Source: Streptomyces fagopyri (GTDB taxonomy: Bacteria; Actinomycetota; Actinomycetes; Streptomycetales; Streptomycetaceae). Taken from it: DNA of 64,000 bases. Each line of letters opens with the position of its first letter. The stretch's first letter is position 1. The DNA is taken from assembly GCF_009498275.1 (NCBI RefSeq), contig NZ_CP045643.1, positions 4,092,001 through 4,156,000 on the forward strand. The letters are read 5' to 3'. Shown here piece after piece: positions 1 through 8,705 of this stretch. Position numbers and translations under genes: made by a program. The notes beneath the pieces were generated by a model. That model did no database searches. It saw only the letters and a list, made by a program, of their open reading frames with translations, and had not been told where the DNA came from.

Positions 1-1
1 C

Positions 2-481
2 ACCGACGTCCTGCGGCAGGCCGCCGCGCACCCGGGCACGGCACTGGTGGAGATCTACCAGAACTGCAACATCTTCAACGACGGCGCCTTCGAGGTGCTC
101 AAGGACAAGCAGCAGGCCGAGGAAGCGGTCATCCGCCTCGAACACGGGCAGCGGATCCGCTTCGGCGCGGACGGCGCCAAGGGTGTCGTCCGGGACGCGC
201 TGACCGGCGACCTGAAGATCGTCGCCGTCACCCCGGAGAACGAGTCCCACATCCTGGTCCACGACGCCCACGCCCCGTCACCGACCACCGCGTTCGCGCT
301 CTCCCGGCTCGCCGATCCGGACACCCTGCACCACACCCCGATCGGCGTCCTGCGCTCCGTGGACCGGCCGGTCTACGACACCCAGATGGCCGACCAGCTC
401 GACGCGGCCATCGAGCAGAACGGCAAGGGCGACCTGGCCACGCTGCTCGCCGGCCAAGACACCTGGACGGTCGTCGGCTGA
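2..481 (+). CDS. korB: 2-oxoacid:ferredoxin oxidoreductase beta subunit, C-terminal part
   Basis: This is the last 159 residues of an open frame that enters from the left edge. It carries the EIYQNCNIFND segment typical of the end of the thiamine-diphosphate-binding beta subunit of 2-oxoglutarate/2-oxoacid:ferredoxin oxidoreductases. It is followed by the variable C-terminal region seen in the actinobacterial two-subunit enzymes. The complex oxidatively decarboxylates a 2-oxoacid to the acyl-CoA and passes electrons to ferredoxin. The alpha/gamma subunit should lie just upstream, outside the window. The family call is good; the exact 2-oxoacid cannot be read from this fragment. Confidence 0.85.
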   Translation, partial: TDVLRQAAAHPGTALVEIYQNCNIFNDGAFEVLKDKQQAEEAVIRLEHGQRIRFGADGAKGVVRDALTGDLKIVAVTPENESHILVHDAHAPSPTTAFALSRLADPDTLHHTPIGVLRSVDRPVYDTQMADQLDAAIEQNGKGDLATLLAGQDTWTVVG

Positions 482-496
482 CCGCGACCGAACGGC

Positions 497-928
497 TCAG
501 GAGGCCCGGGCGGCTGCCGCCCGGGCCTCGTCGTACGTGTGGCGGGCCTTCTCGACGTCGCCCATCCGATCCTTGGTCCACACGGCCAGCGCGCGCACCT
601 GCTCGGCGGCCTCGCGGCCGAGCCCGGTGAGCGAGTAGTCGACGCGCGGCGGGATCACGGGTTTCGCGTCACGGTGCACGAGACCGTCCCGCTCCAGTGT
701 CTGGAGGGTCTGGGTGAGCATCTTCTCGCTGACCCGGCCGATCGCCCGGCGCAGCTCGCTGAAGCGGTGGGGGCGGTCGAGGAGCTCGATCAGTACGAGC
801 ACGCCCCAGCGGCTGGTGACGTGCTCCAGGACAAGGCGGTGGGGGCACATCGCCTCGCCGGTGTCGTACTTGCCGGCCGCCGGCTCACCGGCGGCGGCCC
901 TGCTGACTGCCCGGGTACTTACGGTCAT
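497..928 (-). CDS. HxlR-family winged-helix transcriptional regulator
   Basis: A 143-residue protein made of one winged-helix domain at about residues 25-120. It includes the MCPHRLVLEHVTSRWGVLVL start and the RFSELRRAIGRVSEKMLTQTL recognition region that define the HxlR (DUF24) family. The cysteine in MCPH sits where several family members have a redox- or electrophile-sensing cysteine, so thiol sensing is possible but is inference. It is divergent from the SDR oxidoreductase at 1017, the usual arrangement for a local repressor and its target. A dyad lies in the shared intergenic region. Confidence 0.88.
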   Translation of the reverse strand: MTVSTRAVSRAAAGEPAAGKYDTGEAMCPHRLVLEHVTSRWGVLVLIELLDRPHRFSELRRAIGRVSEKMLTQTLQTLERDGLVHRDAKPVIPPRVDYSLTGLGREAAEQVRALAVWTKDRMGDVEKARHTYDEARAAAARAS

Positions 929-931
929 GCC

Positions 932-956
932 AGTACCTTACTTCAAAGTGGGTACT
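932..956. promoter_or_regulatory. Candidate HxlR operator in the divergent promoter
   Basis: AGTACC at 932-937 is the exact reverse complement of GGTACT at 951-956. Nested inside is a second dyad, ACTT (940-943) and AAGT (946-949), with almost the same centre. The dyad lies 4 bp upstream of the regulator start codon and about 60 bp upstream of the SDR start. HxlR regulators commonly bind GTAC-containing dyads in such regions. Binding itself is inferred. Confidence 0.55.
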
Positions 957-1016
957 TTCCCAGAGTTAGCGCACCTCCTAGGGTTAGTGACAGACCACCC
1001 CACAAGGAGCTGACCC

Positions 1017-1871
1017 ATGAGCATCGTCGTCACCGGAGCCACCGGACACCTCGGCCGCCACGTCGTCGAAGGACTGCTGGAGAAGATTCCGGCCGACCGG
1101 ATCACCGCCGTCGTCCGCGACCCCGAGAAGGCCGCGGACTTCGCGGCCCGCGGCGTACGGATCGCGGTCGCGGACTACAACGAGCCCGAGACCTTCGGCA
1201 CCGTCTTCTCGGCCGGCGACAGGGTGCTGCTGATCTCCGGCAACGAGTTCGACAAGGGCCGCGTGAACCAGCACCAGGTCGTCCTCGACGCCGCCAAGGC
1301 CGCCGGGGTCGCCCTCTTCGTCTACACCAGCGCCCCGGGCGGCCTGACCGCCGCCCTCGCCGACGACCACCGCGGCACCGAGCAGGCCATCGCCGACTCC
1401 GGCATCACCTACGCCCTGCTGCGCAACGGCTGGTACAACGAGAACTACACCGAGAACCTCGCCCCGGTCCTCCAGTACGGCGCCGTCACCCAGGCCGCCG
1501 GGGAGGGCAGGATCGCTCCCGCCGCCCGCGCCGACTACGCGGCCGCCGCCGTGGCCGTACTGACCGGCGAGGGCCACGAGAACAAGACCTACGAGCTGAA
1601 CGGCGACACGGCCTGGGGCTTCGCCGAGTACGCCGCCGAGATCGCGAAGCAGTCCGGCAAGGAGATCGTCTACAACGCCGTCTCCGTCGAGGCCTTCACC
1701 GGCATCCTGGCCGGGGCCGGCCTGCCCGAGCCCCTCGCCGCGATCATCGCCGGCGTCGACGCGTCCATCGAGAAGGGCGAGCTCGCCGCGACCGGTGGCG
1801 ACCTGTCCCGCCTGACCGGGCGACCCACCACACCGATCGCCGAGTCGATCGCGGCGGCCCTGAAGGACTGA
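1017..1871 (+). CDS. SDR/NmrA-type NAD(P)-binding oxidoreductase (quinone oxidoreductase-like)
   Basis: 284 residues. The N-terminus has the Rossmann signature VTGATGHLGRHV (GATGxxG), followed by an atypical-SDR body with LLRNGWYNENY, as in NAD(P)H:quinone oxidoreductase type 2 (QorB/YtfG-like) and NmrA-like proteins. The usual Tyr-x-x-x-Lys catalytic pair of classical SDRs is not evident, consistent with the atypical group. The start has a good ribosome-binding site (AAGGAG) 7 bases upstream. Divergent from the HxlR regulator, so probably induced by quinone or electrophile stress. A very strong hairpin follows the gene. Confidence 0.85.
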   Translation: MSIVVTGATGHLGRHVVEGLLEKIPADRITAVVRDPEKAADFAARGVRIAVADYNEPETFGTVFSAGDRVLLISGNEFDKGRVNQHQVVLDAAKAAGVALFVYTSAPGGLTAALADDHRGTEQAIADSGITYALLRNGWYNENYTENLAPVLQYGAVTQAAGEGRIAPAARADYAAAAVAVLTGEGHENKTYELNGDTAWGFAEYAAEIAKQSGKEIVYNAVSVEAFTGILAGAGLPEPLAAIIAGVDASIEKGELAATGGDLSRLTGRPTTPIAESIAAALKD

Positions 1872-1896
1872 CCCCGCCCGGACACCGGCCTCTCAC

Positions 1897-1958
1897 CCGC
1901 GCACCCTCGCCTGTCATGACCGTATGGCGATACGGACATGACAGGCGAGGGTGCGCGG
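1897..1958. terminator. Very long near-perfect hairpin between the SDR and RarD genes
   Basis: Two 22-base arms (1897-1918 and 1937-1958) are exact reverse complements. Inside them, separated by one A/A mismatch, a further 6-bp stem (1920-1925 with 1930-1935) closes a GGCG tetraloop. The whole 62-base sequence folds into about 28 paired bases. It lies 26 bases after the SDR stop and 52 bases before the RarD start. It most simply serves as a terminator for the SDR gene, although there is no T-tract and the stem is unusually long and exact. Confidence 0.7.
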
Positions 1959-2009
1959 CGCTACCTTCTTGGAGGCTGCACGCGCGCAGCTGTGCGAGAG
2001 GAAGGGCCG

Positions 2010-3071
2010 GTGGCCGTGCAGCACCAGGCGAGGAGCGCAACCGGCTCCACAAGCTCCAAGGCCGCCAGGAGCGAGCAGCGCATCGGGCTGCTCAACGGCT
2101 TCGCGGCGTACGGGATGTGGGGCCTCGTCCCCCTCTTCTGGCCGCTCCTCAAACCCGCCGGGGCCCTTGAGATCCTCGCCCACCGCATGGTGTGGTCCCT
2201 CGCCGTGGTCGGTGTCGCGCTGGTCGTGATGCGGCGCTGGGCCTGGCTCGGCGAGCTGCTGCGACAGCCGCGCAAGCTCGGCCTGATCACCGTCGCGGCG
2301 GCCGTGATCACCGTCAACTGGGGCGTCTACATATGGTCCGTGAACAGCGGTCACGTGGTGGAGGCGTCCCTCGGGTACTTCATCAACCCGCTCGTCACCA
2401 TCGCCATGGGCGTTCTGCTCCTCAAGGAGCGGCTGCGCCCGGCGCAGTGGGCGGCCGTCGGTGTCGGCCTCGGCGCGGTGGTCGTCCTCACCATCGGGTA
2501 CGGGCGTCCGCCGTGGATCTCGCTGACGCTCGCCTTCTCGTTCGCCACGTACGGGCTGGTCAAGAAGAAGGTCAACCTCGGCGGCATCGAGTCGCTCGCC
2601 GCCGAGACCGCGATCCAGTTCCTGCCCGCGCTCGGGTATCTGCTGTGGCTCGGGGCCAGGGGGGACGCGACCTTCGCCGCACACGGGGCGGGACATGCGA
2701 CGCTGCTCGCCGCGACGGGAGTGGTGACCGCGGTGCCGCTGGTCTGCTTCGGCGCCGCCGCCATCCGGGTGCCGCTGTCCACGCTGGGGCTGCTCCAGTA
2801 CCTGGCCCCCGTCTTCCAGTTCGTTCTCGGGATCCTGTACTTCCATGAGGCCATGCCGGCCGAGCGGTGGGCCGGATTCGCGCTGGTGTGGCTCGCGTTG
2901 TCCCTGCTGACGTTCGACGCCTTGCGGACGGCTCGCCGGGGGGCTCGTACGCTTCGGGGGCGGGGCGGTGCTGTCGACGCGGGTGTCGTCGAGGCCGGTG
3001 TTCTTGACGCCGGTGTCGTCGGCCCCCGGGTGGCCTCGGCCGACGCGGCTCCCGCGGACGCCAAGCCGTGA
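2010..3071 (+). CDS. rarD: RarD-type EamA-family membrane transporter
   Basis: 353 residues with about ten hydrophobic segments and the DMT/EamA pattern, opening with GLLNGFAAYGMWGLVPLFWP, characteristic of RarD (predicted chloramphenicol-sensitive permease). The family is predicted to export small metabolites; the substrate is unknown. The GTG at 2010 is chosen because AGGAAGG lies 7 bases upstream. An upstream in-frame ATG at 1938 falls inside the long hairpin. After the last membrane segment there is a soluble tail of about 50 residues with degenerate VDAGVVEAG / LDAGVVG repeats, probably disordered. Confidence 0.88.
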   Translation: MAVQHQARSATGSTSSKAARSEQRIGLLNGFAAYGMWGLVPLFWPLLKPAGALEILAHRMVWSLAVVGVALVVMRRWAWLGELLRQPRKLGLITVAAAVITVNWGVYIWSVNSGHVVEASLGYFINPLVTIAMGVLLLKERLRPAQWAAVGVGLGAVVVLTIGYGRPPWISLTLAFSFATYGLVKKKVNLGGIESLAAETAIQFLPALGYLLWLGARGDATFAAHGAGHATLLAATGVVTAVPLVCFGAAAIRVPLSTLGLLQYLAPVFQFVLGILYFHEAMPAERWAGFALVWLALSLLTFDALRTARRGARTLRGRGGAVDAGVVEAGVLDAGVVGPRVASADAAPADAKP

Positions 3072-3110
3072 CCTGACCGCCCGGGTTTTCGCCCCCGCCG
3101 CCCCTACCCG

Positions 3111-3200
3111 TCCCATCCCATCCCATCCCCGGGGCTCCGCCCCCAGGAACGGATGACGGGGGTCCCCCTGCTCGAGCGAAGCCGAGAGCTTGGGGAGGGT
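3111..3200. repeat. Intergenic simple repeats and interspersed hairpin element
   Basis: The spacer between rarD and the VOC gene holds three consecutive CCCAT units (about 3112-3127), then a GGGGC-TCC-GCCCC mini-hairpin (3131-3143). A GC-rich element follows at 3158-3200 with TCCCC and GGGGA ends and an internal CTCGAGCGAAGCCGAGAG core. From memory, near-copies of this last element are scattered between genes in many Streptomyces genomes. That recollection was not checked. Confidence 0.5.
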
Positions 3201-3272
3201 GGCGGCGGCGAGGGCGAAGAAAAGGCGGGGCGGGTCCGGCGGTTGCGTTGCCCCGCCGTGGGCCCAACCACT

Positions 3273-3746
3273 ATGAGTGACTCCATGACGCACACCCCAC
3301 CCCTGCACTGGAAACTCGTCATCGACGCGGCCGACCCCCACGCCCAGGCCGACTTCTGGGCGGCAGCCCTCGGCTACCGCCTGGAGGACAACAGCGCCCT
3401 GATCGAACGCCTGCTGGCCCTCGGCGCCGCACCTCCGGAGGCCACCGTCGAGTCGCACGGCCGCAGCGCCTGGCGCGACCTGATCGCCGTACGGCACCCG
3501 GACGACCCGTACGAGGAGGAGACCGGCATCGGGCAGGGCCGACGCCTGCTCTTCCAGCGGGTGCCGGAACTCAAGTCCGCGAAGAACCGGCTGCACCTCG
3601 ACGTGCACGCGGGCCCCGGACGCCGCGCGGAGGAGGTGGTCCGCCTCCAGGAACTGGGCGCGAGCGTCCTGCGGCACGTCAGGGAGCCGGGCGGCGAGTG
3701 GGTGGTGATGGCCGACCCCGAGGGGAACGAGTTCTGCGTGCAGTGA
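3273..3746 (+). CDS. VOC-superfamily (glyoxalase/bleomycin-resistance fold) protein
   Basis: 157 residues in the two-module VOC fold. The first module begins LHWKLVIDAADPHAQADFW. The second carries LHLDVHAG (metal-site His region) and ends WVVMADPEGNEFCVQ, the usual glyoxalase-like terminus with its Glu ligand. This resembles the actinobacterial Glyoxalase-like (VOC) family of unknown substrate. ATG 3273 is preferred; ATG 3285 is also possible. No clear ribosome-binding site separates the two. It appears to be a single-gene unit. Confidence 0.8.
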   Translation: MSDSMTHTPPLHWKLVIDAADPHAQADFWAAALGYRLEDNSALIERLLALGAAPPEATVESHGRSAWRDLIAVRHPDDPYEEETGIGQGRRLLFQRVPELKSAKNRLHLDVHAGPGRRAEEVVRLQELGASVLRHVREPGGEWVVMADPEGNEFCVQ

Positions 3747-4895
<1,149 letters not shown>

Positions 4896-4901
4896 CGGCT
4901 C

Positions 4902-6638
4902 TCAGGTCGCGCTCCCACCGGCACGGGCGCGGGCGCGTTCGGCGAGGCGGTTCATGCGCGTACGGGCCGATTCGAGCTGTTCGAGGTCGTCGGCGGCGGG
5001 GCCGCCGTCGGCCACGAGCCCGGCCCACACCTCGATCAGAACGCGTCCGAGGTTCATCCCCTGCGCGGGATCACGGACGGCGCGCCAGGCCGTGGCCGCG
5101 CTCTGCACATCGCCGTACGCCGCGTCCGGGTCCCGCTGCCGGCGCCGGGCCCGTGCGAGGTCGAGCGAGAGATGGAACGACCTGAGCGCGTCACCGGCCA
5201 AGTAGGCGATGTAGGCGGAGAGTTCGCCCAGTCGGAGCACCTCGGGATGGTCGGGCCCGAGCGACCGTGCCGCTTCCGCCACGGTCCGCTCGGCCATCGT
5301 CGCGGCCTCTTCGATCCGGCCCTCCTTCACGGCTTCGTTGATCCGTGTCACGGGCTCCGCGAGGAACGCGGCGCCCTCCGTCTCCACCACCGGGGTCAGC
5401 ACCGACTCGGCGACCGCGTCGAAGCCCCGTGGCGGCGTGGGCTTCGGCTCCGGCTCGGGCTCCATCACGGCCATCGCCTCCGCCGCCAGCGACGGATTGC
5501 GCGCGAAGACCACTCCGGTCGCCGGGGTGGCCCGCGCGGGGGCGGGGGGCAGCGGCTCGGGGAGGGGTGGCATCTGTGGTGCCGGCCCGAACTCGCCGGT
5601 CGGGGCGACCGCGACACCGGGCGCGGCGTCCGCCACCGGTCGCTGGACCACTCGCAGGAGATGCGTCGAAGGGGCCTCGGGCCACACGGTGGGCTCCGGG
5701 AGGCGTCCGGACACGGACTCCGGCTCCGGCGCCACGTCGGAGACCGGCTCGGGCCAGACCGGAACGACCGCCTCCGCAGCCGCCTTCCCGACCGGTTCTA
5801 CGACCGGCCCCCCGACCGGCCCTGCGACCGGCTCCGGACCCGGCTCGCGACCCTGATCCTGGCTCAACTCCGAGAGCGGCTCCGTGAACGACTCCGGATC
5901 CCGATCCTGGCCCAGCGCCGAGGCCCGCTCCGGGGCCCGCTCCGGGGCCCGCTCCGAGAGCCGGTCCGGGACCGCCTCGGAGTCCGGCTCCAGGAAGGCT
6001 TCCGGGACCGGCCGGGCGACGGGTTCCTCGGCCTGCTCGGCAGACAGCCGGGAGCCGGGTTGCGGAGCCGGCTCGGAAAGCGGCTCGGGAGGCGGATACG
6101 CGGCCGACCCGGGACGCGGATTCGCCGCCCGCTCGGAATCCGGTCCGGACGGTGGGTCGAATGTCGGGGCGGGCGCCCGCTCGGGCGCCGGACCCCGCAC
6201 CGGCCGCGGCGCCCGCGTGCCGGTGTCCCGCCGCGCGACCGGCGCGGGAGGCGGTGACGGTGAGGCCGACAGGGCCGACGGCACGGGCGGCGGAGGCGGA
6301 GGCGGCGTCCCCACCCGCACCGGCTCCCCCGCGTAGCGGCTCGACCCGTCGCCGTACACCTGGAGCGGGACGACGAAGCCGATGCGTTCGTCGTGGACGC
6401 GGGCGAGGACGGGGTGCCCGGTGGCACGGGCGATCCGGTGGAGGTGGTCCAGGACGGCGCCCTGGACGGTCTCACCGGGCGTGACGGCCAGCGGCACGCC
6501 CTCCACGGTGGCGCCCATGGCGGACGTCGGCACATGGACCTCGAGGGCCTGCGCGGGCCCGCCCGCGTGTCCTCCCGGGACGGCCGCCGAGCGCTGCCGC
6601 TTGAGTTCCCGCTTCTGTTCGCGGCTGAGTAGAGACAT
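4902..6638 (-). CDS. Pro/Glu-rich protein with conserved N-terminal domain and C-terminal TPR-like region
   Basis: About 578 residues in three parts. Residues 1-105 form a folded domain starting SLLSREQKRELKRQR, with an LQVYGDGSSRYAG segment. Residues 105-395 are low complexity, made of degenerate E-P-x and P-E-P-x units (EPVSEPAP, ERAPERAPERA). The last 160 residues are helical with LGPDHPEVLRLGELSAYIAYLAGD, a tetratricopeptide-like bundle. No enzyme motif is visible. The ATG at 6638 is preferred because GAGGGA precedes it; GTG 6650 is an alternative. It is divergent from the P-loop-like gene at 7055. Function unknown; an interaction or scaffold role is plausible. Confidence 0.75.
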   Translation of the reverse strand: MSLLSREQKRELKRQRSAAVPGGHAGGPAQALEVHVPTSAMGATVEGVPLAVTPGETVQGAVLDHLHRIARATGHPVLARVHDERIGFVVPLQVYGDGSSRYAGEPVRVGTPPPPPPPVPSALSASPSPPPAPVARRDTGTRAPRPVRGPAPERAPAPTFDPPSGPDSERAANPRPGSAAYPPPEPLSEPAPQPGSRLSAEQAEEPVARPVPEAFLEPDSEAVPDRLSERAPERAPERASALGQDRDPESFTEPLSELSQDQGREPGPEPVAGPVGGPVVEPVGKAAAEAVVPVWPEPVSDVAPEPESVSGRLPEPTVWPEAPSTHLLRVVQRPVADAAPGVAVAPTGEFGPAPQMPPLPEPLPPAPARATPATGVVFARNPSLAAEAMAVMEPEPEPKPTPPRGFDAVAESVLTPVVETEGAAFLAEPVTRINEAVKEGRIEEAATMAERTVAEAARSLGPDHPEVLRLGELSAYIAYLAGDALRSFHLSLDLARARRRQRDPDAAYGDVQSAATAWRAVRDPAQGMNLGRVLIEVWAGLVADGGPAADDLEQLESARTRMNRLAERARARAGGSAT

Positions 6639-6676
6639 TGGTTCCCTCACTCGGGGGTGATCAGAGGTGCGTGATC

Positions 6677-6711
6677 AAGGGAGCGTGGTCAGGGGAGCGT
6701 GGTCAGGGGAG
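6677..6711. repeat. Short tandem repeat in a divergent spacer
   Basis: Within the roughly 415-bp spacer 6639-7054, the unit GGGAGCGTGGTCAG occurs about two and a half times. Apart from this and the hairpin at 6992-7030, I see no other defined element in the spacer, which should contain the promoters for both divergent genes. Confidence 0.5.
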
Positions 6712-6991
6712 TACGGAGCAGTGGACCGGCCGGTCCACGCGGTCGGCCCCGCGCCGGGCACTCGCCGGGCACTCGCCGGGCGGCGACACCCTCGTACGCA
6801 TCCTCGACTCCCTCCTGCGGGCCGTGCCCAGGTGTCCGGCACCCGCGCCGCCGGCCGGCGCGTGGCGGTGTGCCGCAGGCCCGCCGGCATGGTGCCGGCC
6901 CAGCCTGCCCACCAGTCTCCCGGTTCGCGTCCGGTCCCCGCGTCACCGTGGCGTCACAGGCTCGTTCCAGGAACTGGGCCCCCACTGCTTA

Positions 6992-7030
6992 ACCTGTCGG
7001 GGCGCCGTGAACCCCGGCGCCCCGACAGGT
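6992..7030. promoter_or_regulatory. 16-bp perfect stem-loop just upstream of the P-loop-like gene
   Basis: ACCTGTCGGGGCGCCG at 6992-7007 pairs perfectly with 7015-7030 around a 7-base loop (TGAACCC). The hairpin ends 11 bases before the GAGGAG ribosome-binding site of the gene at 7055. It would therefore form in that gene's leader RNA, or act as a terminator/attenuator for transcription entering from upstream. No run of T follows. Confidence 0.55.
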
Positions 7031-7054
7031 GCGCCGATGGCGAGGAGACTGGCG

Positions 7055-7579
7055 ATGGGAATCGCGCGGCAGGGGCCGGACGGACCCGAGATCTGGATCC
7101 GCGGACCGGTGGGCGGAGCGGTGCCGCCGCGGGCGGAGCGCGGACAGGTCCGCGCGGGAACCCGACGGTTCGCGTGGGTCGCCACCCACGGCGGAGCCGG
7201 CACCTCGACCCTCGCGACGGTCTTCGGCGGCCAGGACGCGGGCCGCGACTGGCCCCGGTCCGAGCGCGACGAGTCATGGTCGGTCCTCCTCGTGGGGCGT
7301 ACGCACGCGACGGGACTGGAAGCCGTCTCGTACACCCTGGACATCTTCCGCCGGGGCGAGGCGCCGCCGGGGCTGGACCTCGAAGCCGTCGTACTGGTGG
7401 CGGACGCGCCCGGCCGGCTGCCCCGCCCGCTCGCCCAGCGGGTCAAGGCGCTGGCCTCGGTGGTCGACGTCCACCAGGTGCCGTGGGTACCGGCCTGGCG
7501 GATCGGCGACCTCGGTGCCGAGCCGCCGCGCGAGAGCACCGCGCTGGCCCGGCTGACCGCGTCGGCGGTACGCCCCTGA
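7055..7579 (+). CDS. P-loop-like protein of unknown function (DUF6668-like)
   Basis: 174 residues. After a short N-terminal arm it has WVATHGGAGTSTLATVFGG, which looks like a variant Walker A/deviant P-loop of the ParA/SIMIBI kind, although the canonical Lys is missing (GGAGTST). It is followed by strand-helix elements SWSVLLVGRTHATGLEA and LEAVVLVADAPGRLP, as in a nucleotide-binding Rossmann core. It resembles DUF6668-type actinomycete proteins, so a regulatory or partner ATP-binding role is possible. ATG 7055 is chosen because GAGGAG lies 7 bases upstream; ATG 7037 is in frame without a better site. Confidence 0.65.
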   Translation: MGIARQGPDGPEIWIRGPVGGAVPPRAERGQVRAGTRRFAWVATHGGAGTSTLATVFGGQDAGRDWPRSERDESWSVLLVGRTHATGLEAVSYTLDIFRRGEAPPGLDLEAVVLVADAPGRLPRPLAQRVKALASVVDVHQVPWVPAWRIGDLGAEPPRESTALARLTASAVRP

Positions 7580-7607
7580 GGACCCCCGCTCCGGCCCGCT
7601 CCGGCCA

Positions 7608-8705
7608 CTAGGCGGTGATGTCCTTGGCCGTGAACCGTGCCCAGGCCGCCGAGCCGAACACGACCGCGTACAGGCCCTGGAGGCCGAGGTCGCGGACCAG
7701 GTCGTCCCAGTACACCGGGTCGCGCATGAGGTCGGCGAAGGACAGCCAGTAGTGCGAGAAGAAGTACGGCTGGAGGGCGTGCAGCTGGGGGATCTGGTCG
7801 AGGATCTGGATGGTGATGAGGAGCCCGACCGTCGTCGCCATCGCCGCGATGCCGCTGTTGGTCAGTGTCGAGACGAACAGACCGAGCGCGGCGACGCCGA
7901 TCAGTGACGCGGCGACGACCAGCGCGATGAGGAAGGCCCGGCCGAGCCCCTCGGCCAGGCTGATCCGCGTTCCGGAGATCGTCGTCAGCTCGCCCAGCGG
8001 GAAGAGCAGCGCGCCCACCGCGAGCGCCGAGACCGCCACCACCACCGTCGCGACCAGGCAGAACGTCATCGTGGTCGCGTACTTGGTGAGCAGCAGGCGG
8101 GTCCGGCCCGCGGGGGCGACGAGAAGATAGCGCAGGGTCCCGGCGTTCGCCTCGCCCGCGATGGCGTCGCCCGCGACGACACCGATCGCCATCGGCAGGA
8201 AGAAGGGCAGCGTCGCGGCGAGCGCCGTGAACACCAGGAACAGGCCGTTGTTGGTGACCTGCGCGATGAACGCCGGTCCTCCTCCGCCGCCTCCGCCGCC
8301 CGGCGACGAGCCGTCCCGCGTCTCGATCTTGATGGCGACACCGATGAGGACCGGTACGGCCGCGAGGACGCCCAGCAGCGCGATCGTCCGCCAGCGCCGG
8401 AAGGTCGTGACGAGCTCGCTGCGCAGCAGCCCGAACGTCCACAGTGCGCGGGGCGTCCGCACGGCCGGGCTCCCGCTCCCCGGGGTCCCGTTCCCCGAGG
8501 TCCCGTTCCCCAGGGCCCGCGCCCCGCCCGGCACGATCCGCGCCGGGTTCTGCGCGGCCGACGGCCCGACCTGCGTGCCCGACGCCCCGACCTGCGTGCC
8601 CGACGCCCCGTCCCGCTGGGCCGACCCCCCGCCTTGCCCGGCAGGCACCCCGTTCCGCCCGGCAGGCACCCTGTTCCGCCCGCCCGGCACGTCAGCCCGC
8701 GACAT
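7608..8705 (-). CDS. ABC-2 type transporter permease
   Basis: 365 residues with six predicted membrane segments in the C-terminal 270. The first is TIALLGVLAAVPVLIGVAI. A Gly-rich loop follows it, and then the ABC-2 motif region LPFFLPMAIGVVAGDAIAGE, with ANAGTLRYLLVAPAGR typical of NatB/bacitracin-type permeases. The first 85 residues are cytoplasmic and repetitive (GTQVGASGTQVG, NGTSGNGTPGSG), unusual for the family. Its start overlaps the end of the ATPase gene by 14 bp, so the two are co-translated. It is the membrane half of a two-component ABC system with the gene at 8692. Confidence 0.88.
   Translation of the reverse strand: MSRADVPGGRNRVPAGRNGVPAGQGGGSAQRDGASGTQVGASGTQVGPSAAQNPARIVPGGARALGNGTSGNGTPGSGSPAVRTPRALWTFGLLRSELVTTFRRWRTIALLGVLAAVPVLIGVAIKIETRDGSSPGGGGGGGGPAFIAQVTNNGLFLVFTALAATLPFFLPMAIGVVAGDAIAGEANAGTLRYLLVAPAGRTRLLLTKYATTMTFCLVATVVVAVSALAVGALLFPLGELTTISGTRISLAEGLGRAFLIALVVAASLIGVAALGLFVSTLTNSGIAAMATTVGLLITIQILDQIPQLHALQPYFFSHYWLSFADLMRDPVYWDDLVRDLGLQGLYAVVFGSAAWARFTAKDITA

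Noticed and set aside
539..2170. 543-residue open frame on the + strand across the HxlR and SDR genes
   Set aside because: Arg/Gly/Pro-rich translation without domains; it overlaps two well-supported genes in other frames.
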